Shown: one piece after another, positions 29,639 to 39,555 of the stretch
Position numbering within the stretch: position 1 is the stretch's first letter
Layout: the number at the start of each line of letters is the position of its first letter
Assembly (NCBI RefSeq): GCF_028622835.1
Contig: NZ_CP117677.1
Location: forward strand, 2,032,820 to 2,096,819
DNA from: Caloramator sp. mosi_1
GTDB taxonomy: Bacteria > Bacillota > Clostridia > Clostridiales > Caloramatoraceae
DNA: 64,000 bases
Direction of reading: 5' to 3'
Notes under the pieces: model-generated
What the model saw: only the letters and a program-made list of their open reading frames with translations
What the model was told of the DNA's origin: nothing
Databases searched by the model: none
Made by a program: the position numbers and the translations under genes

Positions 29639-30551
29639 ATGATGAATATAGATGAGCTTAAAATAGACTTAAAATCCTTTTTAGATGAAAATGAGATAAA
29701 GTTTGATGAATCTATGAAAAATCATACCTCCTTTAGAGTGGGTGGACCCTGTGATATAATGATAATACCTAATTCTAAAGAAAAACTAATAAAGTCTTTA
29801 GAATTGATAAAAAAATATAATGTTCCTTATTTTATTATAGGTAAAGGAAGTAATTTAATAGTTAAAGATGGTGGTTTTAGAGGAGTTATTCTAAAATTAA
29901 CTGGACTTGATTATATTATAGTAAAGGAAAATAAAATAATTGCAGGAGGGGTGCTTCACTCTCAAATACTGCAAGGGAGCCCTGCTAAACTCATTAAAGG
30001 GTATGGAATTTGCCTCTGGAATTCCAGGTACGGTTGGAGGTGCCGTTGCTATGAATGCAGGGGCATACGGAGGCGAAATTAAGGATGTTATTGAATGGGC
30101 TGAATGTTTAAATGATAAATTAGAATTAATTAAACTAACGAAGGATGAGTTGAATTTAGCATATAGACATAGCAGGGTTCAGGAGGAAAACCTTGTGGTA
30201 GTTGAGGCGTGCTTTAATCTTGAAAAGGGTAATTACGATGAGATTAAAGGCTATATGGAGGAACTAAATAGACGTAGAATAGAAAAACAGCCTTTAAATT
30301 ACCCAAGTGCAGGAAGTACCTTTAAGAGACCAACGGGATATTTCGCAGGAAAGCTTATTGAAGATTCAGGACTTAAGGGATATAGATTTGGTGGTGCAAT
30401 GGTATCAGAAAAACACGCAGGATTTGTAATAAATTATGATAATGCAACTGCTAAGGATGTTCTTGAGGTAATTAAACACGTTCAAGAGGTTGTATTTGAA
30501 AAGTTTGGAGTTAAGTTAGAGACAGAAGTTAAAATAATAGGCGAGGATTAA
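29639..30551 (+). CDS. murB: UDP-N-acetylenolpyruvoylglucosamine reductase
   Basis: About 304 residues. Two adjacent ATGs (29639, 29642) follow AAGGAG; the first is used here. MurB is the FAD enzyme that makes UDP-MurNAc with NADPH in the cytoplasm. Visible: HTSFRVGGPCDIMI, GKGSNLIV (FAD loop), GIPGTVGGAVAMNAGAYGGE, and YPSAGSTFKRP with the catalytic Ser; a C-terminal ETEVKIIG closes it. One frame break near 29980. The stop codon lies in the terminator palindrome. Confidence 0.95.
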
Positions 30552-30570
30552 TCCTCGCCTATTATTTTAA
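30536..30570 (+). terminator. Terminator overlapping the murB stop
   Basis: AATAGGCGAGGATT (30536-30549) and its exact reverse complement (30550-30563), followed by ATTTTAAC. Perfect 14-bp arms; in RNA the innermost bases form the loop. Confidence 0.85.
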
Positions 30571-30676
30571 CAATATACATAAGAATATTCAAAAAATTCA
30601 TAACAAATCATTGAGAAGATATAAAAAATTAGTTATTATAATAGTAGGCAGTATTATTTAATTTAGGAGGGGTAAC

Positions 30677-31648
30677 GTGAAAATTAGAGAGGCTATAAGA
30701 GGGGTTAGGCCTTATCAGGCTGGTAAACCAATTAGTGAAGTAAAAAGACAATTGGGTTTAGATGACATAATAAAACTTGCATCAAATGAAAATCCATATG
30801 GTTGTTCAGAAAAAGTAAAAAAGCAATGGTTAATGCCGTAGACACAATTAACCTTTATCCAGATGCATCAAACTATGAATTAAAGAGAGCTCTTGCAGAA
30901 CATATCAAAGATATGAGGATTCTGCAAAAATAATGGGTGGAAAAGTTATAAAGGTGAAAATGAAGGACTATAGATTAGACGTTGAAGGTATGGTTAAGGC
31001 TATAAACGAAAAAACAAAAATTATATGGTTTGCAACACCAAATAACCCTATTGGAACAATAGTTAAACGGGATGAATTAATGTGGGCTCTAAAGAATATA
31101 CCAAGCAATATAATTGTTGTAATAGATGAGGCATATAGAGAGTATGTAAATGATAAGGATTATCCAGATACAATTCCACTTCTTAATGAATATGAAAATA
31201 TAGTTATTTTAAGAACTTTTTCAAAGGCCTATGGTCTTGCAGGTTTAAGATTAGGGTATGGTATAGCAAGTGAAGAAATTACACAATATATGAATTCAGT
31301 TATTGGGCCCTTTGATACAAATTTAATTGCACAGGAGGCAGGTATAGCAGCTCTTGAGGATGAGGATTTTTTAAAATTTGTAGTTAAAAAAATGAAGACG
31401 GAAGACAATATTATTACAATGAATGCAGAAGATTAGGTTTAAATTTCATAGAAAGCCAAGCAAATTTTGTAATGATTGATACTGGAAAGGACGATATGGA
31501 TGTATTTAATAAACTATTAAGAATGGGAGTTATTGTGAGACCGGGTTCTTTGTTTGATATGCCAGGTTGGCTTAGAGTTACAGTAGGTACTATGGAACAG
31601 TGTCAAAGATTTATAAAATCACTTGAGGAAATATTAAGGGGCGAATAA
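30677..31648 (+). CDS. hisC: Histidinol-phosphate aminotransferase with an internal deletion
   Basis: GTG 30677 has AGGAGG with 6-base spacing. The protein matches His[62 protein letters not shown] (PLP lysine), [26 protein letters not shown]. But AEH (near 30903) joins almost directly to YEDSAK (near 30914). Normally about 45-50 residues lie between, including the GNGSDE loop that holds PLP phosphate. The product would be about 324 residues instead of about 360 and probably inactive. Single-base breaks also occur near 30825, 30912 and 31400-31432. Either a real deletion or a misassembly. Confidence 0.85.
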
Positions 31649-31655
31649 TCGCCCC
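31638..31655. terminator. Bidirectional terminator between hisC and gltS
   Basis: GGGGCGA (31638-31644), loop AATAA-like (the hisC stop), TCGCCCC (31649-31655). A short GC-rich stem shared by convergent genes. Confidence 0.7.
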
Positions 31656-31660
31656 TATAG

Positions 31661-32844
31661 TTATTTTATGAAGTTTGCGAAGGTTGTTATTATTATTGAG
31701 TTTGTAAAGTCAATTAGGAAAGCACCAACTATTGGTATTACGAAGAATGCCTTAGGTGCAGGACCATATTTTTCAGAAATTGCTGTCATATTAGCCATTG
31801 CATTTGGAGTTGCTCCCATACCAAATCCACAAGTTCCTGCTGCCATAACGGCTGCATCATAGTCTTTACCATTGAATCTAAATATGATGAAATATGCAAA
31901 TAGAGCCATAAGTACTGTTTGTACAATTAGTATTGCAAGCATTGGACCAGCAACTTCCTTAAGTTCCCAAAGTTTAAGTCCAATTAAAGCCATTGATAAG
32001 AAAACATTTAATCCTATTGAGCCTAAAATGTCAGCACATTTTTGATTAATATGATATTTTCCTGTAGATTCACCAATATTTAAGATAATTGCTGCAATTA
32101 TCATAGCGTTTATGTATGAAGGCAATGTGATGTTTTTACTCTTGAACCATAATTCAAGTACAGCACCTAATGACATTGATATTATGATTACAGTAAATGT
32201 TTTAAACATTTCTTCATAATTTACATTATCTGATGTAATTGCAACTTCATCTAAATAGTCTGATGCGTGGGATTTTAGGTTATGCTTAACAATAAGCTTT
32301 CTTCCGAGTGGTCCACCAATTAAGCTTCCCATAATAAGTCCAAATGTAGCAGCTGCCATAGCAGCAGTTACAGCTCCATTAAATCCGTAAGATTTTTCAA
32401 ATAGTTCACCAAAAGCTGCACCTGTACCGTGACCACCAACCATTGTTACTGAACCAGCTATAAGTCCAAGTAATGGATTTGCCCCAACAGCCTTTGCAAC
32501 AAGTACTCCTAATGTATCTTGAAGAAGTACAAGAACTACAGTACAAAGGAAAAACACCAATACAGCGAGTCCACCTTTTTAAGTAGCTTAAGGCTGGCAG
32601 TTAAACCTATTGTTGTAAAGAATACCAACATAAAAGGTTTTTGAAGAGTTGTGTCAAGAGATAGCTTTAAAATACCATTTTCTCTTAGGATAAGATTTAC
32701 AATTGCAAATAAAAGTCCACCAACAACTGGTGCAGGTATACAGAACTTTTCAAGTACTTTTACTTTTGAGCGAATGAATACACCCAAATAGTAAATTACT
32801 ACGGCAAGTCCGACCGTTTGAATCATGTCGAGTTTTAGTTCCAT
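31661..32844 (-). CDS. gltS: Sodium/glutamate symporter
   Basis: About 394 residues on the minus strand. I chose ATG 32844, preceded by AAGGGG at 8 bases. GltS imports glutamate with sodium. Visible: the hydrophobic N-terminus IQTVGLAVVIYYLGVFI, FCIPAPVVGGLLFA, the re-entrant glycine-rich loop SVTMVGGHGTGAAFGELF and its second copy AAGTCGFGMGATPNAMANM, both hallmarks of the family. Ten or more membrane helices. One frame break near 32570. It converges on hisC. Confidence 0.93.
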
Positions 32845-33000
32845 AATAATCCCCTTATGCAAAAATTTTGTCATATATTTTTATAATTACAGAAAATTCG
32901 AAAAAAGTCAACAATATTTTTAATAATTTATTAATGGAATTAAGAAAATAGCAAAAAATTAGGCATTTTTTATAATAAAATTATACATTTTTAAAATAGA

Positions 33001-33072
33001 TTAACAATAAACTGCCAAAATAGTTGCACAAACTGCAGGAGTATCAATAGTATAGTGAAAATCAGTTGGCAT
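33001..33072 (-). CDS. Tiny ORF upstream of gltS (remnant or leader peptide)
   Basis: ATG 33072 with AAGGGTG at a good distance opens 23 codons: MPTDFHYTID, then a cysteine-containing hydrophobic end. The start resembles the beginning of DUF302-type proteins (DFHYTV...), so it may be a truncated or frame-broken remnant. A leader peptide is another possibility. Only the ribosome site and short frame support it. Confidence 0.3.
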   Translation of the reverse strand: MPTDFHYTIDTPAVCATILAVYC

Positions 33073-33134
33073 ACTATCACCCTTATAATTGTTTATTATA
33101 TATACTATGCACAAGATAAGTGAAATGCATATAC

Positions 33135-33163
33135 TTGATAATTTTGAATCTATATATTATAAT
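33135..33163 (+). promoter_or_regulatory. Sigma-A promoter of the ferredoxin gene
   Basis: TTGATA (33135-33140), 17 bases, TATAAT (33158-33163), 38 bases before the start codon. The rest of the 32845-33200 gap holds the tiny minus-strand ORF and, on the minus strand, a weak TTGACT (32911-32906) that may serve gltS. Confidence 0.75.
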
Positions 33164-33200
33164 TAATTATACCCCATACAGGTATAAAGGAGGAGTTAGA

Positions 33201-33401
33201 ATGAAAAAGGCATATATTGATCCACAAAAGTGTGATAGATCACCATTTTGCCCAGCTAAGAGGGTTTGTCCAGTTGGGGCAATAACTCAAGATAGGGCAG
33301 GAATTTTTGGTGGTGGTATATCTAAGGTTGATGAGGACAAGTGTGTTGGATGTGGTAAGTGCGTTAATTATTGTCCTGCCAGAGCGATTACAATGAAGTA
33401 G
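33201..33401 (+). CDS. Small [4Fe-4S] ferredoxin-like protein
   Basis: ATG 33201 follows AAGGAGGAG. 66 residues with two cysteine groups. The second is a standard cluster motif, CVGCGKCVNYCPARAI. The first is unusual: C-DRSPF-C-PAKRV-CPVGAI, with five residues between the first two cysteines instead of two. It could bind two [4Fe-4S] clusters or one regular and one altered. It is an electron carrier in the cytoplasm; its partner is unknown. It is a monocistronic unit between a promoter and a strong terminator. Confidence 0.88.
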   Translation: MKKAYIDPQKCDRSPFCPAKRVCPVGAITQDRAGIFGGGISKVDEDKCVGCGKCVNYCPARAITMK

Positions 33402-33428
33402 AAGGTATTATAAATCTCTTTAAAAATA

Positions 33429-33487
33429 AAGAGTTCCATCTTTGGATTAAAATAGTTAATTTAAAAATCCAGATGGAACTCTTCTTT
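33429..33487. terminator. Bidirectional terminator
   Basis: AAGAGTTCCATCT (33429-33441) and AGATGGAACTCTT (33471-33483) form a 13-bp stem, extended by GGATT/AATCC after a 2-base bulge. T-rich on both outward sides. Serves the ferredoxin and the convergent membrane-protein gene. Confidence 0.8.
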
Positions 33488-34251
33488 TAACCATTTAATT
33501 TATATCTTTCTTTTATGTGTTGAAGTGCATTTTCGAATTTATTGGATTTTATTTTGGGATAAGAACGTAGAAGTAATTTTTGTTTAAAGCTCAATTTGCT
33601 TAGAATTTTTTCCTTTACATAGCTTAGAGTTTCAATTCTGCTTTCAAGCTTTAATCTTGCTTCTATACTTACTGTTTCACTTAATTTTTCTATTGTACTT
33701 TTAATTTCTGTTAAAATATCCTGTAATTCAATATATATTGATTTTAATTTAAAAAGGTTGTTTATTGTTAAAAGGGCATCTAATAAAATACAAGTTAGCA
33801 AAACGTTATAGATCCATATATTAAATTTTTCATTAATGCATAAAATCAATTTATCTATTTTTGGATGAATAAGATTCATAAATATAACTGCAAAGACACC
33901 CCAGTAAACTGAAAATTTTAGACAGACATACCCTTTAATATTAAATCTTTCATTAGAATAATCCCACCATTTTGAATGAAATAAAACTTCAAGTAAATAT
34001 CCAGTTAAATATTCAATAATACTTGCAATCACTAAACCGATTAGAAATACTATTAGAGGATTATTTTTAAATGGAGCTAAAGTTATAATAAAAACTACTG
34101 CTGAAAAACCGTATATAGGACATATTGGCCCATACAAAAATCCTCTATTAATAAAACGTTTATCTTTATAAATATGGTATAATACTTCTATAATCCAACC
34201 AAAAAATGCGTAGATTAGAAAAGATAGAAATATATAATAAAATTTATTCAA
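33487..34251 (-). CDS. Putative ABC-transporter type IV membrane protein (CmpB-like)
   Basis: TTG 34251 with GGGAGGG upstream is the best start. 254 residues. The first ~150 form five membrane helices with LIYAFFGWIIEVLYH, NRGFLYGPICPIYGFSA and the conserved WWDYSNERFNIKGYVCL, which I recognise as the PF06541 family (ABC_trans_CmpB) common in Clostridia. The C-terminal ~90 residues are charged and probably coiled coil. No ATPase gene lies nearby, so transport is not assured. Function unknown. Confidence 0.78.
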   Translation of the reverse strand: MNKFYYIFLSFLIYAFFGWIIEVLYHIYKDKRFINRGFLYGPICPIYGFSAVVFIITLAPFKNNPLIVFLIGLVIASIIEYLTGYLLEVLFHSKWWDYSNERFNIKGYVCLKFSVYWGVFAVIFMNLIHPKIDKLILCINEKFNIWIYNVLLTCILLDALLTINNLFKLKSIYIELQDILTEIKSTIEKLSETVSIEARLKLESRIETLSYVKEKILSKLSFKQKLLLRSYPKIKSNKFENALQHIKERYKLNG

Positions 34252-34350
34252 AGTTATTCCCTCCCCCAAAAGATAGATATTATTGTTTGTTTGATGACAA
34301 TAAATAATTATACCACTTAGTACAAAAAATCAATTTGAGGTGAATTTTAA

Positions 34351-35660
34351 ATGGATATGTTTGATTTACTTAATAGTAACAAAGATAATAGACCACTGGC
34401 TGAAAGAATGAGACCAGAGACATTGGATGAGTTTGTTGGACAAAAACATATACTTGGGAAAAATAAAATGCTGTATAGAGCAATTATGACAGATAATTTG
34501 TCCTCTATAATATTATATGGTCCTCCTGGTACAGGTAAAACTACTCTTGCTATGATTATAGCAAATACAACAAAATCGGAATTTAGACAAATAAATGCAG
34601 TTTCATCTGGAGTATCTGATATTAAAAAAATTGTTGAAGAGGCACAAAATAATTTAAAATATAATTCCAGAAGAACTATTCTTTTTATAGATGAGATTCA
34701 TAGGTTTAATAAACTGCAGCAGGATGCATTATTGCCCTATGTTGAAAGAGGAATAGTTATTTTAATTGGTGCTACAACAGAAAATCCATATTTTGAAGTT
34801 AACAAAGCTTTGTTATCCAGATCTATGATATTTGAACTTAAAGAATTATCGGATGAAGAAATTATAGAAGTTTTAAAGAAAGCATTAGTTAGCCCAAAAG
34901 GTCTAAAAGAGTATGATGTTGAAGTAGATGAAGATGCATTAAAATATATCATAACTAATTCTGGAGGAGATGTAAGACGTGCGTTGAATGCACTGGAGAT
35001 GGCGGTAAAAACATCTGAAAGTATTGAAGGTAAAATTAAGGTTACTTTAGAGGATGCTTATGAATGCATTCAAAAGAGAATTATCTTATACGATAAAAAT
35101 GGAGACTACCACTATGATTTAATTTCTGCCTTCATTAAAAGTATGAGGGGTACAGATCCAGATGCTGCAATATATTATCTTGCAAAACTTATAGAATCAG
35201 GGGAAGATCCAATGTTTATAGCAAGAAGAATTATGATATGTGCAAGTGAAGATGTAGGAAATGCAGATCCTATGGCATTAGTTGTAGCAACTAACGCAGC
35301 AACAGCTGTAAATATGATTGGACTTCCTGAGGCAAGGATTATATTAGCACAGGCCGCTGCATATGTTGCCTGTGCACCAAAGAGTAATGCTTGTTATGTA
35401 GCCATTGACAGTGCATTAGAGGATGTAAAAAGAAATAATGATTCTGGAGTCCCCCTTATTTAAGAGATGCACATTATAAAGGTGCAAATAAATTAAATAG
35501 AGGAATAGGATATAAATATCCCCACGACTACAATGGCTATGTTAAACAGGATTATTTACCTGCTTCTCATATTGGTAAAAAGTATTATATACCTAAAAAT
35601 ATAGGATATGAATCAAAAATAAAAGAGAGGCTTAACAAATTAAAGGAAATAAGTGAATAA
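34351..35660 (+). CDS. rarA: Replication-associated recombination protein A (MgsA/RarA)
   Basis: About 436 residues from ATG 34351 (GAGGTG upstream). An AAA+ ATPase related to clamp loaders that acts at stalled replication forks. Visible: LAERMRPETLDEFVGQ, Walker A YGPPGTGKTTLAMII, Walker B ILFIDEIHRFN, sensor 1 GATTENP, sensor 2 GGDVRRALNALE, and the C-terminal MgsA domain IKSMRGTDPDAAIYYLA and APKSNACYVAI. One frame break near 35455; beyond it the end reads YPHDYNGYVKQDYLP, as expected. Confidence 0.94.
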
Positions 35661-35718
35661 TATAGATGTAATGTAGAAATAATACTTAATGCAAAATTTA
35701 ATAATTTTAAATTTAAAG

Positions 35719-35776
35719 TTGACAAAATTACTCGGCTATGATAATCTGAAGATGAAAATCCTATTAATTTACTCGG
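35719..35776 (+). promoter_or_regulatory. Promoter and likely autoregulatory sites of the isc operon
   Basis: TTGACA (35719-35724), 17 bases, TAATCT (35742-35747) with an extended TGA. TTACTCGG occurs twice, at 35728-35735 in the spacer and at 35769-35776 downstream. The second lies in a rough palindrome AAATCCTATTAA / TTACTCGGAAAT. Such CCnnnT...CTCGG elements resemble IscR/Rrf2 sites; I infer repression by the first gene of the operon. Confidence 0.55.
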
Positions 35777-35798
35777 AAATAAATTTGAGGTGATCAAT

Positions 35799-36242
35799 TT
35801 GAAACTATCAACAAGAGGACGGTATGGAGTTAAAGCGATGTTTGAGCTTGCTCTTAATTATGGTAGTGAGCCTTTATCTATAAAAACAATATCAGAAAAA
35901 CAAAATATATCTGAATATTATCTTGAACAATTGTTTGGATCCTTAAGAAAAGCAGGACTTGTAAAAAGTATAAGAGGTGCACAGGGTGGATATGTATTAA
36001 GCAGACCACCTTCAGAGATAACGGTGGGAGATGTATTAGATGTATTAGAGGGTCCTATTGAGATTTCTGAGTGTATAGAAGATGAAGATAATTGTTCACG
36101 AGTAGAGTATTGTGCAACAAGACTTTTATGGATAAAAATAAGGGATAGTGTCAATCAAGTTACCCATTCAATAACCTTAGAAGATATGGTTAATGACTAT
36201 AAATCAATGAATATTATAACAAGTATCAAAAGGGGAGAATAA
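35799..36242 (+). CDS. Rrf2-family Fe-S-responsive regulator (IscR-like)
   Basis: TTG 35799 is spaced 6 bases from GAGGTG; the GTG at 35790 overlaps it. 147 residues. Winged helix: [39 protein letters not shown], then [14 protein letters not shown]. Three cysteines in the usual place (ECIEDEDNC...EYC) could ligate a [2Fe-2S] cluster. It leads directly into iscS and iscU, so it should sense Fe-S status and repress the operon. Confidence 0.9.
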   Translation: MKLSTRGRYGVKAMFELALNYGSEPLSIKTISEKQNISEYYLEQLFGSLRKAGLVKSIRGAQGGYVLSRPPSEITVGDVLDVLEGPIEISECIEDEDNCSRVEYCATRLLWIKIRDSVNQVTHSITLEDMVNDYKSMNIITSIKRGE

Positions 36243-36244
36243 AT

Positions 36245-37430
36245 ATGGAAAAAAGGTTTGTTTATATGGACCACGCAGCTACAACATATACTAAGCCAGA
36301 AGTTATAGAGGCTATGATGCCTTACTTTACTGAACAGTTTGGAAATGCTTCCTCTATTTATACCTTTGGTAGAAGGTCAAAGGCAGCTATAGAAGAAGCA
36401 CGAGAAAAGGTTGCAAAGGCACTAAATGCATTACCTGATGAAATATATTTTACAGGTGGAGGTTCAGAAGCTGACAACTGGGCAATAAAGGGGTAGCCTT
36501 TGCTAATAAAGATAAAGGAAATCACATTATTACAACTAAAATAGAGCACCACGCTGTTTTACATACCTGTGAATACCTTGAAAAACAAGGTTTTGAGGTA
36601 ACTTACCTTGATGTTGATGAATATGGTTTAATTAATCTTGAGGATTTAAAGAATGCAATAACAGATAAAACAATTTTAATAACAATAATGTTCGCTAATA
36701 ATGAAATAGGAACTATTCAACCAATAGCAGAAATAGGGAAGATTGCAAGGGAAAAAGGAATATATTTCCACACTGATGCAGTTCAAGCTGTTGGCAATGT
36801 TGAGATTGATGTTAGAGGGATGAATATAGATATGCTTTCTCTTGCTGGACATAAATTTTATGGACCAAAGGGAGTTGGAGCACTTTATATAAGAAAAGGT
36901 GTAAAGATAGATAATTTAATTCACGGTGGAGGACAAGAAAGAAAAAGAAGAGCAGGTACAGAGAATCTTCCTGGAATAGTTGGTTTAGCAAAGGCAATAG
37001 AGCTTGCAACAACAAATATTGAAGAACATAACAAAAAATAAAGTCAATGAGGGATAGACTTCTTAAAGGAATTATGGAAAAAATTCCTTATACAAAACTA
37101 AATGGACATCCAGAGAAGAGACTTCCAGGAAACATTAATGTTAGCTTCCATTTCATAGAGGGAGAATCTTTACTACTATTACTTGATCATTATGGAATAT
37201 GTGCTTCAACAGGAAGTGCTTGTTCTTCTGGCTCATTAGATCCGTCACACGTACTTATGGCGATAGGCCTACCACACGAAATAGCACATGGTTCCTTAAG
37301 ACTTAGTCTTGGAGATCTAAATAAAGAGGAAGATGTTGACTATGTTTTAGACGTATTGCCTCAAATTGTACAAAGATTAAGAGATATGTCACCATTATAC
37401 GAATCATTTATTAAAGAAGGGGGAAAATAA
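36245..37430 (+). CDS. iscS: Cysteine desulfurase
   Basis: ATG 36245, two bases after the regulator. About 395 residues. A PLP enzyme that takes sulfur from cysteine for Fe-S clusters and tRNA thiolation. Visible: [50 protein letters not shown], the PLP lysine in [11 protein letters not shown], and the active cysteine loop [19 protein letters not shown]. Frame breaks near 36493 and 37038. iscU and mnmA follow, its two sulfur acceptor routes. Confidence 0.95.
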
Positions 37431-37432
37431 TA

Positions 37433-37855
37433 ATGTATAGTGATAAAGTTATGGACCATTTTATGAATCCAAGAAATGTTGGAGAAATTGAAAATGCTGA
37501 TGGCATTGGTGAAGTTGGTAATGCTAAATGTGGAGATATAATGAAAATATATCTTAAGGTAGAAGACAATAGAATAGTGGATGTGAAGTTTAAGACCTTT
37601 GGATGTGGATCTGCAATTGCTTCAAGCTCAATGGCAACAGAATTAATAAAGGGAAAGACCTTAGAAGAAGCTTGGGAACTTACAAATGTTGCGGTTGCAG
37701 AAGCTTTAGATGGACTGCCACCTGCTAAGATGCACTGCTCAGTTTTAGCAGAGCAAGCAATCCATAGAGCAATTAATGATTATAGAATAAAACAAGGATT
37801 AGAACCTTGGGAAGACAGATTTAGTGGCGATGACGACCATCATCATCACGAATAA
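37433..37855 (+). CDS. iscU: Fe-S cluster scaffold protein
   Basis: 140 residues, intact, two bases after iscS. NifU/IscU N-terminal-type scaffold with the three cluster cysteines: NAKCGDIMKIYL, FKTFGCGSAIASSS and KMHCSVLAEQAI, including the Asp after the first Cys. The C-terminus ends in a His/Asp-rich tail (SGDDDHHHHE), uncommon in the textbook protein but seen in clostridial versions, possibly metal-binding. It builds clusters with IscS sulfur. Confidence 0.94.
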   Translation: MYSDKVMDHFMNPRNVGEIENADGIGEVGNAKCGDIMKIYLKVEDNRIVDVKFKTFGCGSAIASSSMATELIKGKTLEEAWELTNVAVAEALDGLPPAKMHCSVLAEQAIHRAINDYRIKQGLEPWEDRFSGDDDHHHHE

Positions 37856-37870
37856 TAAGTAGGTGAAGGT

Positions 37871-38939
37871 ATGAAGGAAAAAGTTGTGATAGGTATGAGC
37901 GGCGGAGTAGATAGCTCCGTCGCTGCATATTTGCTAAAGGAACAAGGATATGATGTTATTGGTATAACTATGGAGGTTATACCAAGAAATGTAGAGTTTG
38001 AAGAGAGAGAAGGAGGATGCTGTTCTCTTTCTGCAGTTAATGATGCTACAAGAGTTGCAGCAAAACTTGATATACCCTACTATGTTTTAAATTTTAAAGA
38101 TGTATTTGAATCAAAGGTTATTAATTACTTTATTGATGAGTATTTAGCAGGTAAAACACCGAACCCTTGTATTGCCTGCAATAAATACATTAAATTTGAT
38201 GAATTTTTAAAAGGGCAGAAGTGCTTGGTGCTAAGTATATTGCTACTGGTCACTATGCTATAATTGAAAAGGATGAAAAAACAGGAAGATATCTTTTAAA
38301 AGATCTAAAGATGATAAGAAGGACCAGACCTATGTTCTATACAATATGACTCAATATCAGCTTGAACATACACTTATGCCTCTTGGTGGATATACAAAGG
38401 ATAAGGTAAGGGAAATAGCAAGAGAAATAGGACTGTCTGTTGCAAATAAAAAGGATAGCGAGGAAATATGTTTCGTTCCTGATAATGATTATGCAGGGTT
38501 TATAAAAGAAAGAAGACCAGATGAAATTAAATCTGGATATTTTGTAGATGTTAATGGAAATAGATTAGGAAGACATAAGGGTATAGTGCATTATACAATC
38601 GGACAAAGAAAGGGACTGGGACTATCATTAGGAAAGCCTGTTTATGTTATTGATATAATACCAGAGAAGAATTTAGTTGTTATTGGAGATGAAAAGGATA
38701 TATTTAAAGATACTTTATATGCTGAAGATGTTAACTTTATTCCTTTTGAGAAACTTGAAGGTGAAATGAAGGTTACAGCAAAAATCAGGTATTCAGCAAA
38801 AGAAGCAAATGCAACAATAAAGCCCTATGAAAATGGTGTTTTAGTGAAATTTGAAACACCTCAAAGGGCAATAACTAAGGGGCAATCTGTTGTATTCTAT
38901 GATGGAGATATAGTTGTAGGTGGAGGAATTATAAAATAA
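37871..38939 (+). CDS. mnmA: tRNA 2-thiouridylase
   Basis: About 356 residues from ATG 37871 (GTGAAGG upstream). Adds sulfur to U34 of tRNAs for Lys, Glu and Gln. Visible: PP-loop [15 protein letters not shown], catalytic Cys in [14 protein letters not shown], tRNA-binding region [19 protein letters not shown] and second Cys within it, then [20 protein letters not shown]. Frame breaks near 38217 and 38303. Last of the isc operon; a terminator overlaps its stop. Confidence 0.95.
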
Positions 38940-38980
38940 GTAGGAAGAAGGTGTTACCCTTTTTCCTACTTATTTTTGTT
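38934..38980 (+). terminator. Terminator after mnmA
   Basis: AAATAAGTAGGAA (38934-38946) pairs with TTCCTACTTATTT (38963-38975), 13 bp, followed by TTG and T-rich sequence. Confidence 0.75.
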
Positions 38981-39034
38981 TTTGCTGGGTATTTTTTAGA
39001 TGTTTTGCAAAAATATCTAAAAAGGGGTGATAGT

Positions 39035-39546
39035 ATGAAAAAGTTAACAGATATTCTTAACAAAAGGGTTGTTTCATATTCGGGAGATTATATAGGAAAA
39101 GTAATAGATGTTCTATTTGATTTTAAAAAACTACATGTAACAGGATATATAATTTCAAAAAGAAGAGGAATATTAAATAGGTTTTATTTAATAACACCTA
39201 AACAGATTAATATTGTATCAGAAGTTATAATTATCTCAAACCTTGATAAAGCGTTAAGTAGAATAAAGTATAATCTTTTAAAAAAATTAGCTTAGCAGAC
39301 AGATTAGGATGTAGCATTTTTTCAAAAAATACAACTTATTTAGGTAGCTTAAAGGATGTAATATTTGATGAATACACTGGTGAAATAAAAGCTCTTTGTA
39401 TAACAAACGGATTAATAAATGATTTGATAAATGGAAGAAATATTATTTTAGTTGATGGAGACACCAAATTTAAATCTAAATTTATTGTAGTAAATGATGA
39501 CATTAGAATTTTAAAAAGAGCATCGTTAAATAAATTACTAAGGTAG
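39035..39546 (+). CDS. PRC-barrel domain protein
   Basis: ATG 39035 follows AGGGGTG; the upstream in-frame codons overlap the terminator and are not translated. About 170 residues with a frame break near 39290. Two PRC-barrel repeats: LNKRVVSYSGDYIGKVIDVLFDF at the N-terminus, and YLGSLKDVIFDEYTGEIKALCI in the second half. PRC-barrels bind RNA or protein partners; in Firmicutes such proteins are often linked to sporulation or the membrane. No enzyme motif. It is followed by the permease gene after 9 bases. Confidence 0.8.
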
Positions 39547-39555
39547 TGTTTAATT

